In this document: positions 1-6,724 of the stretch, piece by piece | How positions within the stretch are numbered: the stretch's first letter is position 1 | Layout of the letters: every line of letters begins with the position of its first letter | Assembly (NCBI GenBank): GCA_014204435.1 | Contig: JACHLF010000012.1 | Location: forward strand, 1-64,000 | Length of the DNA: 64,000 nt | Direction of reading: 5' to 3' | DNA from: Mycobacteroides chelonae | GTDB lineage: Bacteria > Actinomycetota > Actinomycetes > Mycobacteriales > Mycobacteriaceae | Made by a program: the position numbers and the translations under genes | Notes under the pieces: generated by a model | What the model was told of the DNA's origin: nothing | Database searches by the model: none | Seen by the model: the letters and a program-made list of their open reading frames with translations, nothing else

Positions 1-1
1 T

Positions 2-796
2 TTGGCCGCTCCCAGGATGGGCATTGAAGAGGCCAAGGAGTTCTACAACCACCCCGGCGAATCCATCGGCAAGAACATCATCCTGGGTACCGAAACCCTA
101 GCGGGCGGGGCAGTCGGCGGCGAAGCCGCAGCCGGAGCACGCGGACTACTCGGCGACCTCACCAGCGCCGAAGGACACGCACTCACACACGGCCCACTCG
201 GACACCACGAACCACCACCAGCGGTGCACGGACCCGTCGAAACACCCGGTGGTGCAGGGCATCCGGACCCCGTGGCGGATCATCATGCGCCACCCGCCAT
301 GGACCACCCTGCACCGTTCGACGACCACGCGATATCTGATAACTCGCATTTCGCGCCCCTCCCAGAAACCGGGCCATACCAGTTGCCTGAACGAGCGAAG
401 GTCGCAACACCTCCGGACGGAGCGTTTTTCTGGTCTGGAAGAAACGAGGCAGGGACAGGTATTGGCCCAATATCCGCAGGTGGCAACGGAGCCGCAGACC
501 TCATCGCGGACGGGAGCCGTGCCACCACCCTTGAGGGCCTGCTCGACAGCAACGGGATAACGCCACCGCGATGGAGTCCGACCGATGAGTATGCGCAGCG
601 GTGGTGGAACGGAACCTCTCAGATGTATGCAGAGGGTTCTTCTGGAGAAGTTCGCGCGGTCATCGGTTCGGACCTTCGTCCTGGAAATGTTTGGCAGACA
701 GTCGAACTCCCGCGCTTAATGGAGAATCCAAATGTCTCCAGAGTTGTAGTTGTCGACCCGGACACGGGCATTGAGACCATAGTTTTCCAGCGTTAG
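2..796 (+). CDS. C-terminal part of a polymorphic toxin with a CD38/ADP-ribosyl cyclase-like domain (5' partial)
   Basis: The gene enters from the left edge; its true start is outside the window. Visible residues 1-60 are Gly/Ala-rich, 60-110 form a His/Pro-rich linker, and about 136-264 form a globular toxin-like domain. That domain has FWSG (W144), TTLEG (E178), a WW pair with a Ser four residues on (W202, S206) and QTVEL (E235). In order they match the CD38/ADP-ribosyl cyclase active site: W125 in LLWSR, E146 in TLED, W189 and S193 in FWKTVSRRFAE, E226 in GSVEV. Such enzymes cleave or cyclise NAD+. The linker and C-terminal effector layout, plus the small gene behind it, fit type VII-exported toxins on mycobacterial prophages. 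Enzyme class is inferred from motifs only; another NAD-consuming fold is possible. Confidence 0.62.
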   Translation: MAAPRMGIEEAKEFYNHPGESIGKNIILGTETLAGGAVGGEAAAGARGLLGDLTSAEGHALTHGPLGHHEPPPAVHGPVETPGGAGHPDPVADHHAPPAMDHPAPFDDHAISDNSHFAPLPETGPYQLPERAKVATPPDGAFFWSGRNEAGTGIGPISAGGNGAADLIADGSRATTLEGLLDSNGITPPRWSPTDEYAQRWWNGTSQMYAEGSSGEVRAVIGSDLRPGNVWQTVELPRLMENPNVSRVVVVDPDTGIETIVFQR

Positions 797-808
797 GATT
801 GAGCTGAA

Positions 809-1102
809 ATGAACGCAGCACTGATCAACGAGGCAATCGTCACGAGCATTCAAGACTCGGCGATTCCTCGTGTCGATCTTCAAAAGCTGACCGAGCGATA
901 CGGCGACGATGAAGGCGCGAAGCTCGGAGACCAGGTGGTCGGGATCGTCCGCGAAGCCGTTGCTATGCCAATCGACTGGGGCACCATGACCCTCGCCGAA
1001 GGCGTGAACGACATCATGGGCCGATTCAGCCAGAAGCACCCCGAGTTGTCCCCCGAGGCGCTGGAGGAGATCGGACGCTGCGTCGGATGGCAGCTGCGCT
1101 GA
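809..1102 (+). CDS. Candidate immunity protein to the upstream toxin
   Basis: A 97-residue, mildly acidic, probably helical protein without signal peptide or membrane segment, starting 12 bases after the toxin stop. I recognise no named domain. Position (immediately downstream, same strand, last gene before the attachment site), small size and charge fit a cognate cytosolic immunity factor that would block self-intoxication through NAD+ loss. The ribosome-binding site is weak, so translation may depend on coupling to the toxin gene. The immunity role is inferred from context; it could instead be an unrelated cargo gene of the mobile element. Confidence 0.55.
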   Translation: MNAALINEAIVTSIQDSAIPRVDLQKLTERYGDDEGAKLGDQVVGIVREAVAMPIDWGTMTLAEGVNDIMGRFSQKHPELSPEALEEIGRCVGWQLR

Positions 1103-1232
1103 CCTCTAGCCCGCAGTTAGCCCGCAGTAGATTCAATTTCGGTCAACTCTGACCAACGCTGTCAACGTCCTGACCTGTACTTATCCAACGCAGCCAACGA
1201 GGACGAAAACCCCAAACGCCCAGTACGTCGAG

Positions 1233-1275
1233 TTCGGGACGAAGAGGTCGTGGGTTCGAATCCCGCCACCCCGAC
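1233..1275 (+). other. 3' half of tRNA-Pro: probable attR of the integrated element
   Basis: The sequence from TTCGGGA through CACCCCG reads as an anticodon loop (CGG if the tRNA were whole), 3' anticodon stem CGAAG, T arm GTGGGTTCGAATCCCGC and 3' acceptor strand CACCCCG with discriminator A. The matching 5' half (acceptor strand CGGGGTG, D arm, 5' anticodon stem) is absent: the bases upstream are unrelated. A 3'-half tRNA duplicate at the boundary between toxin cargo and ordinary chromosome is the usual footprint of a tyrosine integrase, so the intact tRNA-Pro and integrase should lie left of the window. Confidence 0.72.
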
Positions 1276-1286
1276 GCTAGAAGTAA

Positions 1287-1322
1287 GGCCCTGACCAGGA
1301 ATCACTTGGTCGGGGCCTTTTT
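1287..1322 (+). terminator. Rho-independent terminator of the tRNA-Pro locus
   Basis: GGCCCTGACCA (1287-1297) pairs with TGGTCGGGGCC (1307-1317), allowing two G-U-type pairs, around a 9-base loop and is followed by five T. It lies 12 bases after the tRNA-Pro 3' end and was presumably the original terminator of that tRNA gene. Confidence 0.75.
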
Positions 1323-1374
1323 CGTCCGCATAGCGGACCGGCTCGCACTCCCGGCGCCGTGACATGGTGGATGC

Positions 1375-1518
1375 ATGGCCGTCTCCGAACTCGCGTCGAA
1401 CCCTGTCGCCCTCGCGGCCATCGCCATCGCCCTGCTGATCGCCTGGAAGCTGCGCAAGGCCGTGATGCTGATCGGTGTGCTGGCAGCGTTAGTGCTGCTG
1501 GTCGCCATGTACCGGTAA
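1375..1518 (+). CDS. Small two-helix membrane protein (47 aa)
   Basis: An ATG at 1375 opens 47 codons ending in TAA. The product is almost wholly hydrophobic: a first helix at about residues 11-24 (PVALAAIAIALLIAW), a short basic turn KLRK that should face the cytosol, and a second helix at about 29-45. An alternative ATG at 1371 is out of frame. It stands alone between the tRNA-Pro terminator and the next exported protein gene. I recognise no family; it is supported by coherent hydrophobic periodicity and a basic inter-helix loop. Confidence 0.5.
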   Translation: MAVSELASNPVALAAIAIALLIAWKLRKAVMLIGVLAALVLLVAMYR

Positions 1519-1586
1519 CGGCTAAGCGCCAGCACACGACATTTCTCTCGGTAAGGTTTGTCAAACCCGACGAATGGGAGCTTTAC

Positions 1587-2171
1587 ATGAAGAATCGCCT
1601 TGTGGGCGCCGGTGTGATCGCACTAGCGGCTGCCCTCAGCGGACCGGCGATGGCCGCCGCCGCACCTGCCGACGACCAGCAGATCCGGCAGATCATCTCG
1701 GGCGAGGCTTCGGCCATCAAGTCGCTCGACAACGCCACACTCTCGACATTCTTCTGCAACAAGTACCGCGGCACGATTGCCTCGAAGTCCGCAGATGACC
1801 AGATCCCCCCTATCGGTCAGGTCGCCGGGTACGGCCCGGGAATGATCAACGCCGTCGCTTCGGCGGCCGGGGTATCTGCTCCCACCACTCAGGCGCTGAC
1901 CACCGCGATCCAGAACAATGACGACAAGGCCTACCGTTCGTCGTTCCGCGCAGCCGCCAAGGAGGTGCTGTCCGGCGTCACCTACGACGTCCACGACATC
2001 AACGTCACCGGCTCCACCGCGACCGCCGGGGTCACCGCGCAGGGCCACGACGTGACCGCCAATCAGCAGCGCGAATTCGTGCAGGAGAACGGCAAGTGGA
2101 AGGACTGCACCGACCCCGAGAAGCGTGCCGAGACCTCGGGCAACCCTCTGCTCACGTCGTTGATGGGCTAA
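1587..2171 (+). CDS. Exported protein with DUF4878/NTF2-like fold
   Basis: 194 residues starting at the ATG at 1587, preceded by a GGGAG-type ribosome site. Residues 1-25 are a Sec signal peptide (MKNRL, hydrophobic core, AMA-AAA cleavage region). The mature part begins with helices (DDQQIRQIISGEASAIKSLD), then the motif STFFCNKYRG, a variable Ala-rich middle, and a beta-rich end (YDVHDINVTGSTATAGVTA ... KWKDC). This helix-cysteine-beta pattern is typical of mycobacterial DUF4878-like secreted or anchored proteins; the two Cys probably form a disulfide. The protein encoded at 5161-5769 shares TFFC-KYR and a terminal W-K-C and is a distant paralogue. Function unknown. Confidence 0.8.
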   Translation: MKNRLVGAGVIALAAALSGPAMAAAAPADDQQIRQIISGEASAIKSLDNATLSTFFCNKYRGTIASKSADDQIPPIGQVAGYGPGMINAVASAAGVSAPTTQALTTAIQNNDDKAYRSSFRAAAKEVLSGVTYDVHDINVTGSTATAGVTAQGHDVTANQQREFVQENGKWKDCTDPEKRAETSGNPLLTSLMG

Positions 2172-2192
2172 CGCTCCAGCAACTCTCAACAG

Positions 2193-2237
2193 ATCAGGCC
2201 GCCCGCGTCCTTTCCGGACCCAGGCGGCCTGATTCTT
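2193..2237 (+). terminator. Hairpin terminator after the DUF4878-like gene
   Basis: ATCAGGCCGCC (2193-2203) and GGCGGCCTGAT (2223-2233) form a perfect 11-bp stem with a 19-base loop, followed by a short T-rich stretch. It lies between convergent genes and could serve both strands. Confidence 0.65.
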
Positions 2238-2327
2238 TACCGCTCTCGCGATGTTCGGCGGTGGTGTCTTCCGCAACGGGACTCACCCTGTTCAGCACCT
2301 TGGACGTCATCGCCGACTAAGGTGCTG

Positions 2328-2864
2328 TTACTGGGCCGTCACCGGCATGTCGATGGTCTCGGACTTTCCGTCGCGGTCAGTGATCACCAGCTTGGTGAAC
2401 TGCCACCACCCGCTATCGTCCGGCAGTGACTGCGGAGCATTGAACTCCAGCGTGACGTCCTGACGGGTCGTTCCACCCGTAGCGCAGTCAGGAACACAGC
2501 CCTTCGTCGCGCGGACAGCCTTTCCTGTAGCCCCCTGCTGAGTCCAGCTGTCCCAGGTGATGTCCACGAGCATGTCGCCGGCATCAGCGGGGGTCAGCAT
2601 GATCTGGCTGGGCTTGTCCTCCGGCTGTTGGGTAACCGGGTTCCAGTAGACACCGCCAGCCGGCACCACGTGGTGCGAAGGCTCGGGGAGCACTGACGAT
2701 GTTGGGGCGGCTGAGGAGGACACAGATGTCTTCTCCGCGGGCGTCGAGGTCTGGGTTGAAATCGAGGTCTGGGTTGAAATCGGCGTCGAGGTCGGCGTCG
2801 AGCCGCAGCCCGAAAAAACAACAGCTGCCAAGGAAATTCCGGCGATCCACATGATCCGCATCAT
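2328..2864 (-). CDS. Lipoprotein of unknown function
   Basis: 178 residues. The N-terminus has a short charged start, a hydrophobic stretch and the lipobox VFSGC (Cys at about residue 20), so the protein should be lipidated and held at the outer face of the membrane. Residues 22-65 are a Thr/Ser/Pro-rich tether with repeated TPTSTP/TQTSTS units. The globular part (about 70-178) holds a Cys pair in CVPDC and a beta-rich DVTLEFN ... FTKLVITD ... region. I do not recognise a catalytic motif. Two adjacent ATG codons are possible starts; the second leaves the signal peptide intact. Confidence 0.75.
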   Translation of the reverse strand: MMRIMWIAGISLAAVVFSGCGSTPTSTPISTQTSISTQTSTPAEKTSVSSSAAPTSSVLPEPSHHVVPAGGVYWNPVTQQPEDKPSQIMLTPADAGDMLVDITWDSWTQQGATGKAVRATKGCVPDCATGGTTRQDVTLEFNAPQSLPDDSGWWQFTKLVITDRDGKSETIDMPVTAQ

Positions 2865-2907
2865 GTTTCGACCCTAGCAGCGAACTGGTTACGGCCCTCG
2901 ACCACTC

Positions 2908-3615
2908 TCAGAACCGGCGAGTCAGTCGGGTGCCGATGAGCGGGGCGATCTTGTCGGCCATGTAGGCATGCCCGGCGTCGTTGGGGTGCACGCCGTCCGA
3001 GCCGATCAGATCGGGGTGCCCGACGAACCAGCGCTCGGCCAGCGGATCCACCCAGGACGCTCCCACGGCGCGCACCTGGGTGTACAGGATGTCGCGCAGC
3101 TGGCTCACGACCTCCGGGACGTCGGCCGTCGGCCAGGGTGGCCCGATGACCAGTAGCTTGGCCGCCGGAGCCATGCGCCGGGCCGACTCGAGCGTGCTGC
3201 GCGTCGCCTCGGCGTACGCGTCGGGATCAACATCTTGGTCGTTGCGCGAGCCGAAGAACACCACCAACTCGTCGTCGGAATGCACCACCCGGCCGGTGAG
3301 ATCGGCAAAGACGCTGCCGTGGTCGCCACGCACCCCATATCCCGCGCGGCCCTCGGCCGCCACGTCGGCGCTGACCCGCACGCCCTCACGGTTCAAGATG
3401 CGCCAGGCCAGCGAGGTCCACGACCTAGCGCCCAGTCCGCCTTCTGTGGTGCCGGTGGTGTACGAATCACTGACGACCGCGACGCGGTGCAGGCCCGACT
3501 CTGAGTAGGCGAACCGGTATCGCTGCGAGTGCTCGGCAGCCGCACCACAAAGAAACGCACACGCGACGACGAACGCGGCCAGACGGACCACTGCTACCTC
3601 CACTGTCCCCAGCAT
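2908..3615 (-). CDS. Exported SGNH/GDSL-type hydrolase
   Basis: A serine esterase/lipase-like enzyme of the SGNH superfamily. The four family blocks are present: the nucleophile in VVSDSYTTG (GDS replaced by SDS), Gly in GRAGYGVRG, Asn in FFGSRND, and the Asp-His pair in DGVHPND near the C-terminus. A hydrophobic N-terminal segment (VVRLAAFVVACAFLCGAAA) is a signal peptide or anchor, so it should act in the cell wall on acyl esters. I chose the ATG at 3615 (235 aa) because it gives a standard signal peptide; an upstream start at 3645 would add ten residues. The substrate is unknown. It is followed by an acyltransferase gene on the same strand. Confidence 0.8.
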   Translation of the reverse strand: MLGTVEVAVVRLAAFVVACAFLCGAAAEHSQRYRFAYSESGLHRVAVVSDSYTTGTTEGGLGARSWTSLAWRILNREGVRVSADVAAEGRAGYGVRGDHGSVFADLTGRVVHSDDELVVFFGSRNDQDVDPDAYAEATRSTLESARRMAPAAKLLVIGPPWPTADVPEVVSQLRDILYTQVRAVGASWVDPLAERWFVGHPDLIGSDGVHPNDAGHAYMADKIAPLIGTRLTRRF

Positions 3616-3663
3616 CTTACGGACACTCAAACCCAGCTGTGGCACAGCGTTATTCGTTTGAAA

Positions 3664-4923
3664 CTAACGAGCCGTTACACCCGCGGAACTTGCAGCGACC
3701 GGTTCCCGTTCGGGCTCGGTCAGGCTCTCGAGCCCGCGATGTTTATACCCGTTGTGCTCGACATGGTGGTCAGTGGTCGCGGGCTTGGTGACGCCGATCA
3801 TCCGGCGCATCCACTGGCGCCCGGGTTCCTCGACCCCGTGGTACAGCGCCATGGACAACACCACGGCCAGCGCCAGCAGTCCGAGCACGATCCAGCCGCC
3901 GCCGGGGTCCAGGAGAGAGAGTTCGAATTGCTTGGTGGCCCACGTCCAGGAGACGTGCACCAGCTCGTGGACCATGTACAGCCCGAAGGAGATCTGTCCG
4001 CCGTAGACCATGATGCGCGTGGACAGCAGGGTCGGCAGCGGGCCGATGCCCACCGCTAGCGCCATCACCAGCGGCACAAACAGCACGTCCACCACGCCAC
4101 TGCTATCCACGACCCCGGAGATCGGGTGTGTGTCCAGGAAGTACAACGCACCCACGATCGCCACCACGATCAGCAGCGCCACGTAGCCGGCGATGTGGCG
4201 GGAACGGTGCGACAGCTTCAGCCGGCTCACCGCCGCGCAGGCGAGTGCACCGGCGGTGAACTGCATGACGATGCGCGGGAGCCAGCTCCACGGGGTGTAG
4301 AACTGCCCGGTCAGCAATAGCAGCATCACCGGCGGCAGCGAGGCCACCACGGCCAGCACCATCAGACTGCGAGCACGGGTGGCGTGCGCTATCCGGAAGA
4401 TCACCAGGACCAGGCCGCCGAAGAGCAGGTAGGCCAGCCATTCGGCGCTGATCGACCAGGCCGGGCCGTTCCAGCTGGACAGGTCGAAGTATGGACGGAA
4501 CCACAGCTGCACCATGAACAGCTGGCGCACGTAGTTGGTGGCATCAAAGGTGTCGATGCGTTCGGGCACGTGCCCGACGTGCATGGTGAAGATGACCCAC
4601 AGTGCGGCCAGATGCATGGTGACCAGGTAGACCGGCCACACCCGGGCCAGCCTCAGCCACAGGAAGTGCAGGGTCTCGCGGGTGGACCAGCGGTGGCCCA
4701 TCCTGTCCAGGTAGTTCCAGGTCAGCACGAATCCGCTGAGGATAAAGAAGAGGTCAACGCCCTGTGCCCCGCAGTTGAGGATCGGATTCAGTGCGGACCG
4801 GAATCCGGGGACTGCTTGTTCCAGCAGAGGGCGGAAGTGGAAGAGGACCACCCAGAACGCGGCGATGATCCGAAGTCCCGTTAATGCCTTGATCTCTCCG
4901 CCGCGCACAACTCTCTCCGTCAA
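3664..4923 (-). CDS. Acyltransferase 3 family integral membrane protein (OafA-like)
   Basis: 419 residues with about ten transmembrane helices. The N-terminus LTGLRIIAAFWVVLFHF carries the family's R...H signature, and FFILSGFVL is the second conserved block. Members move acyl groups (often acetyl or succinyl) from a cytosolic donor onto envelope glycans or lipids. The cytosolic tail after the last helix (about 370-419) is charged. The gene lies upstream of, and in line with, the SGNH hydrolase (18-49 bases apart depending on that start); in other bacteria acyltransferase 3 and SGNH modules cooperate and are sometimes fused, so the pair may modify one envelope glycan. The 237 bases upstream show no further gene. 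Confidence 0.85.
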   Translation of the reverse strand: MTERVVRGGEIKALTGLRIIAAFWVVLFHFRPLLEQAVPGFRSALNPILNCGAQGVDLFFILSGFVLTWNYLDRMGHRWSTRETLHFLWLRLARVWPVYLVTMHLAALWVIFTMHVGHVPERIDTFDATNYVRQLFMVQLWFRPYFDLSSWNGPAWSISAEWLAYLLFGGLVLVIFRIAHATRARSLMVLAVVASLPPVMLLLLTGQFYTPWSWLPRIVMQFTAGALACAAVSRLKLSHRSRHIAGYVALLIVVAIVGALYFLDTHPISGVVDSSGVVDVLFVPLVMALAVGIGPLPTLLSTRIMVYGGQISFGLYMVHELVHVSWTWATKQFELSLLDPGGGWIVLGLLALAVVLSMALYHGVEEPGRQWMRRMIGVTKPATTDHHVEHNGYKHRGLESLTEPEREPVAASSAGVTAR

Positions 4924-5160
4924 GCTCGCTACCAGCTCTTTCGCGCTTCATTGCGATCAACCGGTCGAGCACGCCTCCCCGCGACCCAATTCCAGCGTCT
5001 TCGGAGACTAACAGCGCACGCTGCCAAAGCCTTCATCTCGGATCAGTAGGGAAGGCGTGTGGGACCTTGTCAGCCCTGCACTATGACCCCACCTGGACCG
5101 CCCCATCCGGCACACTGGCAGGGACGCCATGACCAAAGCCGCGCTAGGACAGATACACAG

Positions 5161-5769
5161 ATGACGCAACCGCAGTACCCCCACGGCCAGTTCCAGCAGA
5201 CTCAGCCGCAGCAGTTCCCCGGATATCCGCAGACCAGCCCGTACAACACCCCTCCCGGCGGCTACGCGCCCGCCCCGCAGCCGCCCCAGCCACCCCTGTC
5301 ACCGCAGCAGAAGGCGCTGGCCATCGTCGGCGGCTCGCTGGGCCTGTTCCTCATCGCCCTACTAGTCCTGGGCTTAACCACCACCAACTCCAGCACGCAG
5401 AGCACCCGGACGTCTGCCAGCGACCAGATCGTCGAATCGCCCCACTCCTCCGGCTCCAACAACGAGCAGGACGTCAAGGCCATCAAGCAGACCATCTCCG
5501 GCATGGCCGGGGCGGCCAAGGCCAACGACTTCAAGAAGATGCTCACCTTCTTCTGCGCCAAATACCGCGAGGCGTTCAAGGACATCGCCGGCAGCGGCCA
5601 GGCCCCCGACCTCAACTCCCTGACCAAGGCCGACAACGGCCCCTCGAAAATCACCGGCCTCGACATCAACGGCGACACCGCCGTCATCCACATCACCGAT
5701 GCCAAGGGCAAGCACGACATCGAGTTCAAGAAGGAGACCGGCGGCTGGAAGTTCTGCCCAGCGGCCTAG
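5161..5769 (+). CDS. Pro/Gln-rich single-pass membrane protein with DUF4878-like extracellular domain
   Basis: 202 residues from the ATG at 5161. Residues 1-48 are a low-complexity cytosolic tail rich in Pro, Gln and Tyr (QTQPQQFPGYPQ). One transmembrane helix follows at about 53-74 (LAIVGGSLGLFLIALLVLGL), then a Ser/Thr linker and a domain at about 100-202 with LTFFCAKYREAF and GGWKFC near the end. The last two motifs match the exported protein at 1587-2171, so the domains are homologous, one soluble and one anchored. Function unknown. An in-frame start at 5059 would add a tail with no family character and was not used. Confidence 0.8.
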   Translation: MTQPQYPHGQFQQTQPQQFPGYPQTSPYNTPPGGYAPAPQPPQPPLSPQQKALAIVGGSLGLFLIALLVLGLTTTNSSTQSTRTSASDQIVESPHSSGSNNEQDVKAIKQTISGMAGAAKANDFKKMLTFFCAKYREAFKDIAGSGQAPDLNSLTKADNGPSKITGLDINGDTAVIHITDAKGKHDIEFKKETGGWKFCPAA

Positions 5770-5807
5770 CAGCCCCACTGATCCGCGAGTGGATTCCACC
5801 GTGGCCG

Positions 5808-6632
5808 TTGGATATTCGCCGGACCCTCGGCATCCACCGCCGCGGATCGACCGATCCGACCTACCGGGTATCGCCCGGCGGATCCATCACCCGCGGCTCG
5901 CACACACCCGATGGCCCTGGGGTGCTGACGATCTCGCGCGAAGACAAGACGGTCGTCGGCCGCGCATATGGCGACGGCGCCGAATGGCTGCTTGATCGCC
6001 TCCCCCGCCTGCTCGGCGCCGACGACGAACCCGAGGCACTGACACCCCGACATGACGCGGTCACCGCGTTGGTCCAGGGCGCCAAGGGCGTGCGTCTCGG
6101 GGCGACCGACCGTGTCTGGGAAGCACTTGTCCCGGCCGTGCTGGAACAGAAGGTGCCCGGCGCAGAAGCCTGGCGTGCCTGGCGGTATCTCATCACCCGG
6201 GTTGGTATCGAGCTTGGCGGCGCCAAGGTGCCTCCGCCTCAACAGGAATGGCTCGACATACCGTCCTGGGAATGGCACAAGTCCGGCACCGAACCGGTGC
6301 GCATGCGCACCATCCGCGCGGCCGCCAACATCGACGTGGAAACCACACCCGAACATCTGAGCGCCATTCACGGCATCGGGCCGTGGACCGAAGCCGAGAT
6401 CCGAATACGCTCCCTCGGTGATCCCGACGCGGTACCTGTCGGCGACTACCACATCGCCGGTCAGGTCGGCTTCACACTCACCGGCCACACAACCGACGAC
6501 GCCGGCATGCTCGAAATTCTGGAACCCTATGCCGGGCAACGCTATCGAGTCATCCGGCTCATCGAGCTCTTCGCCCCGAAACCCGCCCGGCGCGGATCGC
6601 GGATGCCGGTGCGCGACTACCGCAACTTCTGA
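5808..6632 (+). CDS. DNA-3-methyladenine glycosylase 2-like (AlkA-type HhH-GPD) protein
   Basis: 274 residues of the helix-hairpin-helix base-excision superfamily, which removes alkylated bases from DNA. The hairpin reads LSAIHGIGPWTEAEI (about residues 184-198) and the catalytic Asp is probably in the following VPVGDYHIA. The upstream helical domain (TDRVWEALVPAVLEQKVPGAEAWRAWRYL) fits the family's QQ/EQ-type motif. The start is the TTG at 5808, 38 bases after the preceding gene; no better ATG or GTG lies in frame. The N-terminal beta part is divergent from AlkA, so lesion specificity cannot be given. Confidence 0.8.
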   Translation: MDIRRTLGIHRRGSTDPTYRVSPGGSITRGSHTPDGPGVLTISREDKTVVGRAYGDGAEWLLDRLPRLLGADDEPEALTPRHDAVTALVQGAKGVRLGATDRVWEALVPAVLEQKVPGAEAWRAWRYLITRVGIELGGAKVPPPQQEWLDIPSWEWHKSGTEPVRMRTIRAAANIDVETTPEHLSAIHGIGPWTEAEIRIRSLGDPDAVPVGDYHIAGQVGFTLTGHTTDDAGMLEILEPYAGQRYRVIRLIELFAPKPARRGSRMPVRDYRNF

Positions 6633-6724
6633 TATCCCACAAGGGATTCGCCTAACTTTGTGGATGCAGTCACGGTTGTGGATAACCTCGATCAGCTGTC
6701 GGTCTTCATTCATAACCTTCAGAC

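Noticed and set aside
1233..1275. A functional tRNA-Pro gene
   Set aside because: The 5' acceptor strand, D arm and 5' anticodon stem are absent, so only a 3' half is present.
6657..6686. DnaA-box-like TGTGGATAA and a near copy upstream of the 13E12 gene
   Set aside because: Only one exact and one partial match, no AT-rich unwinding region and no dnaA/dnaN neighbours; not an origin.
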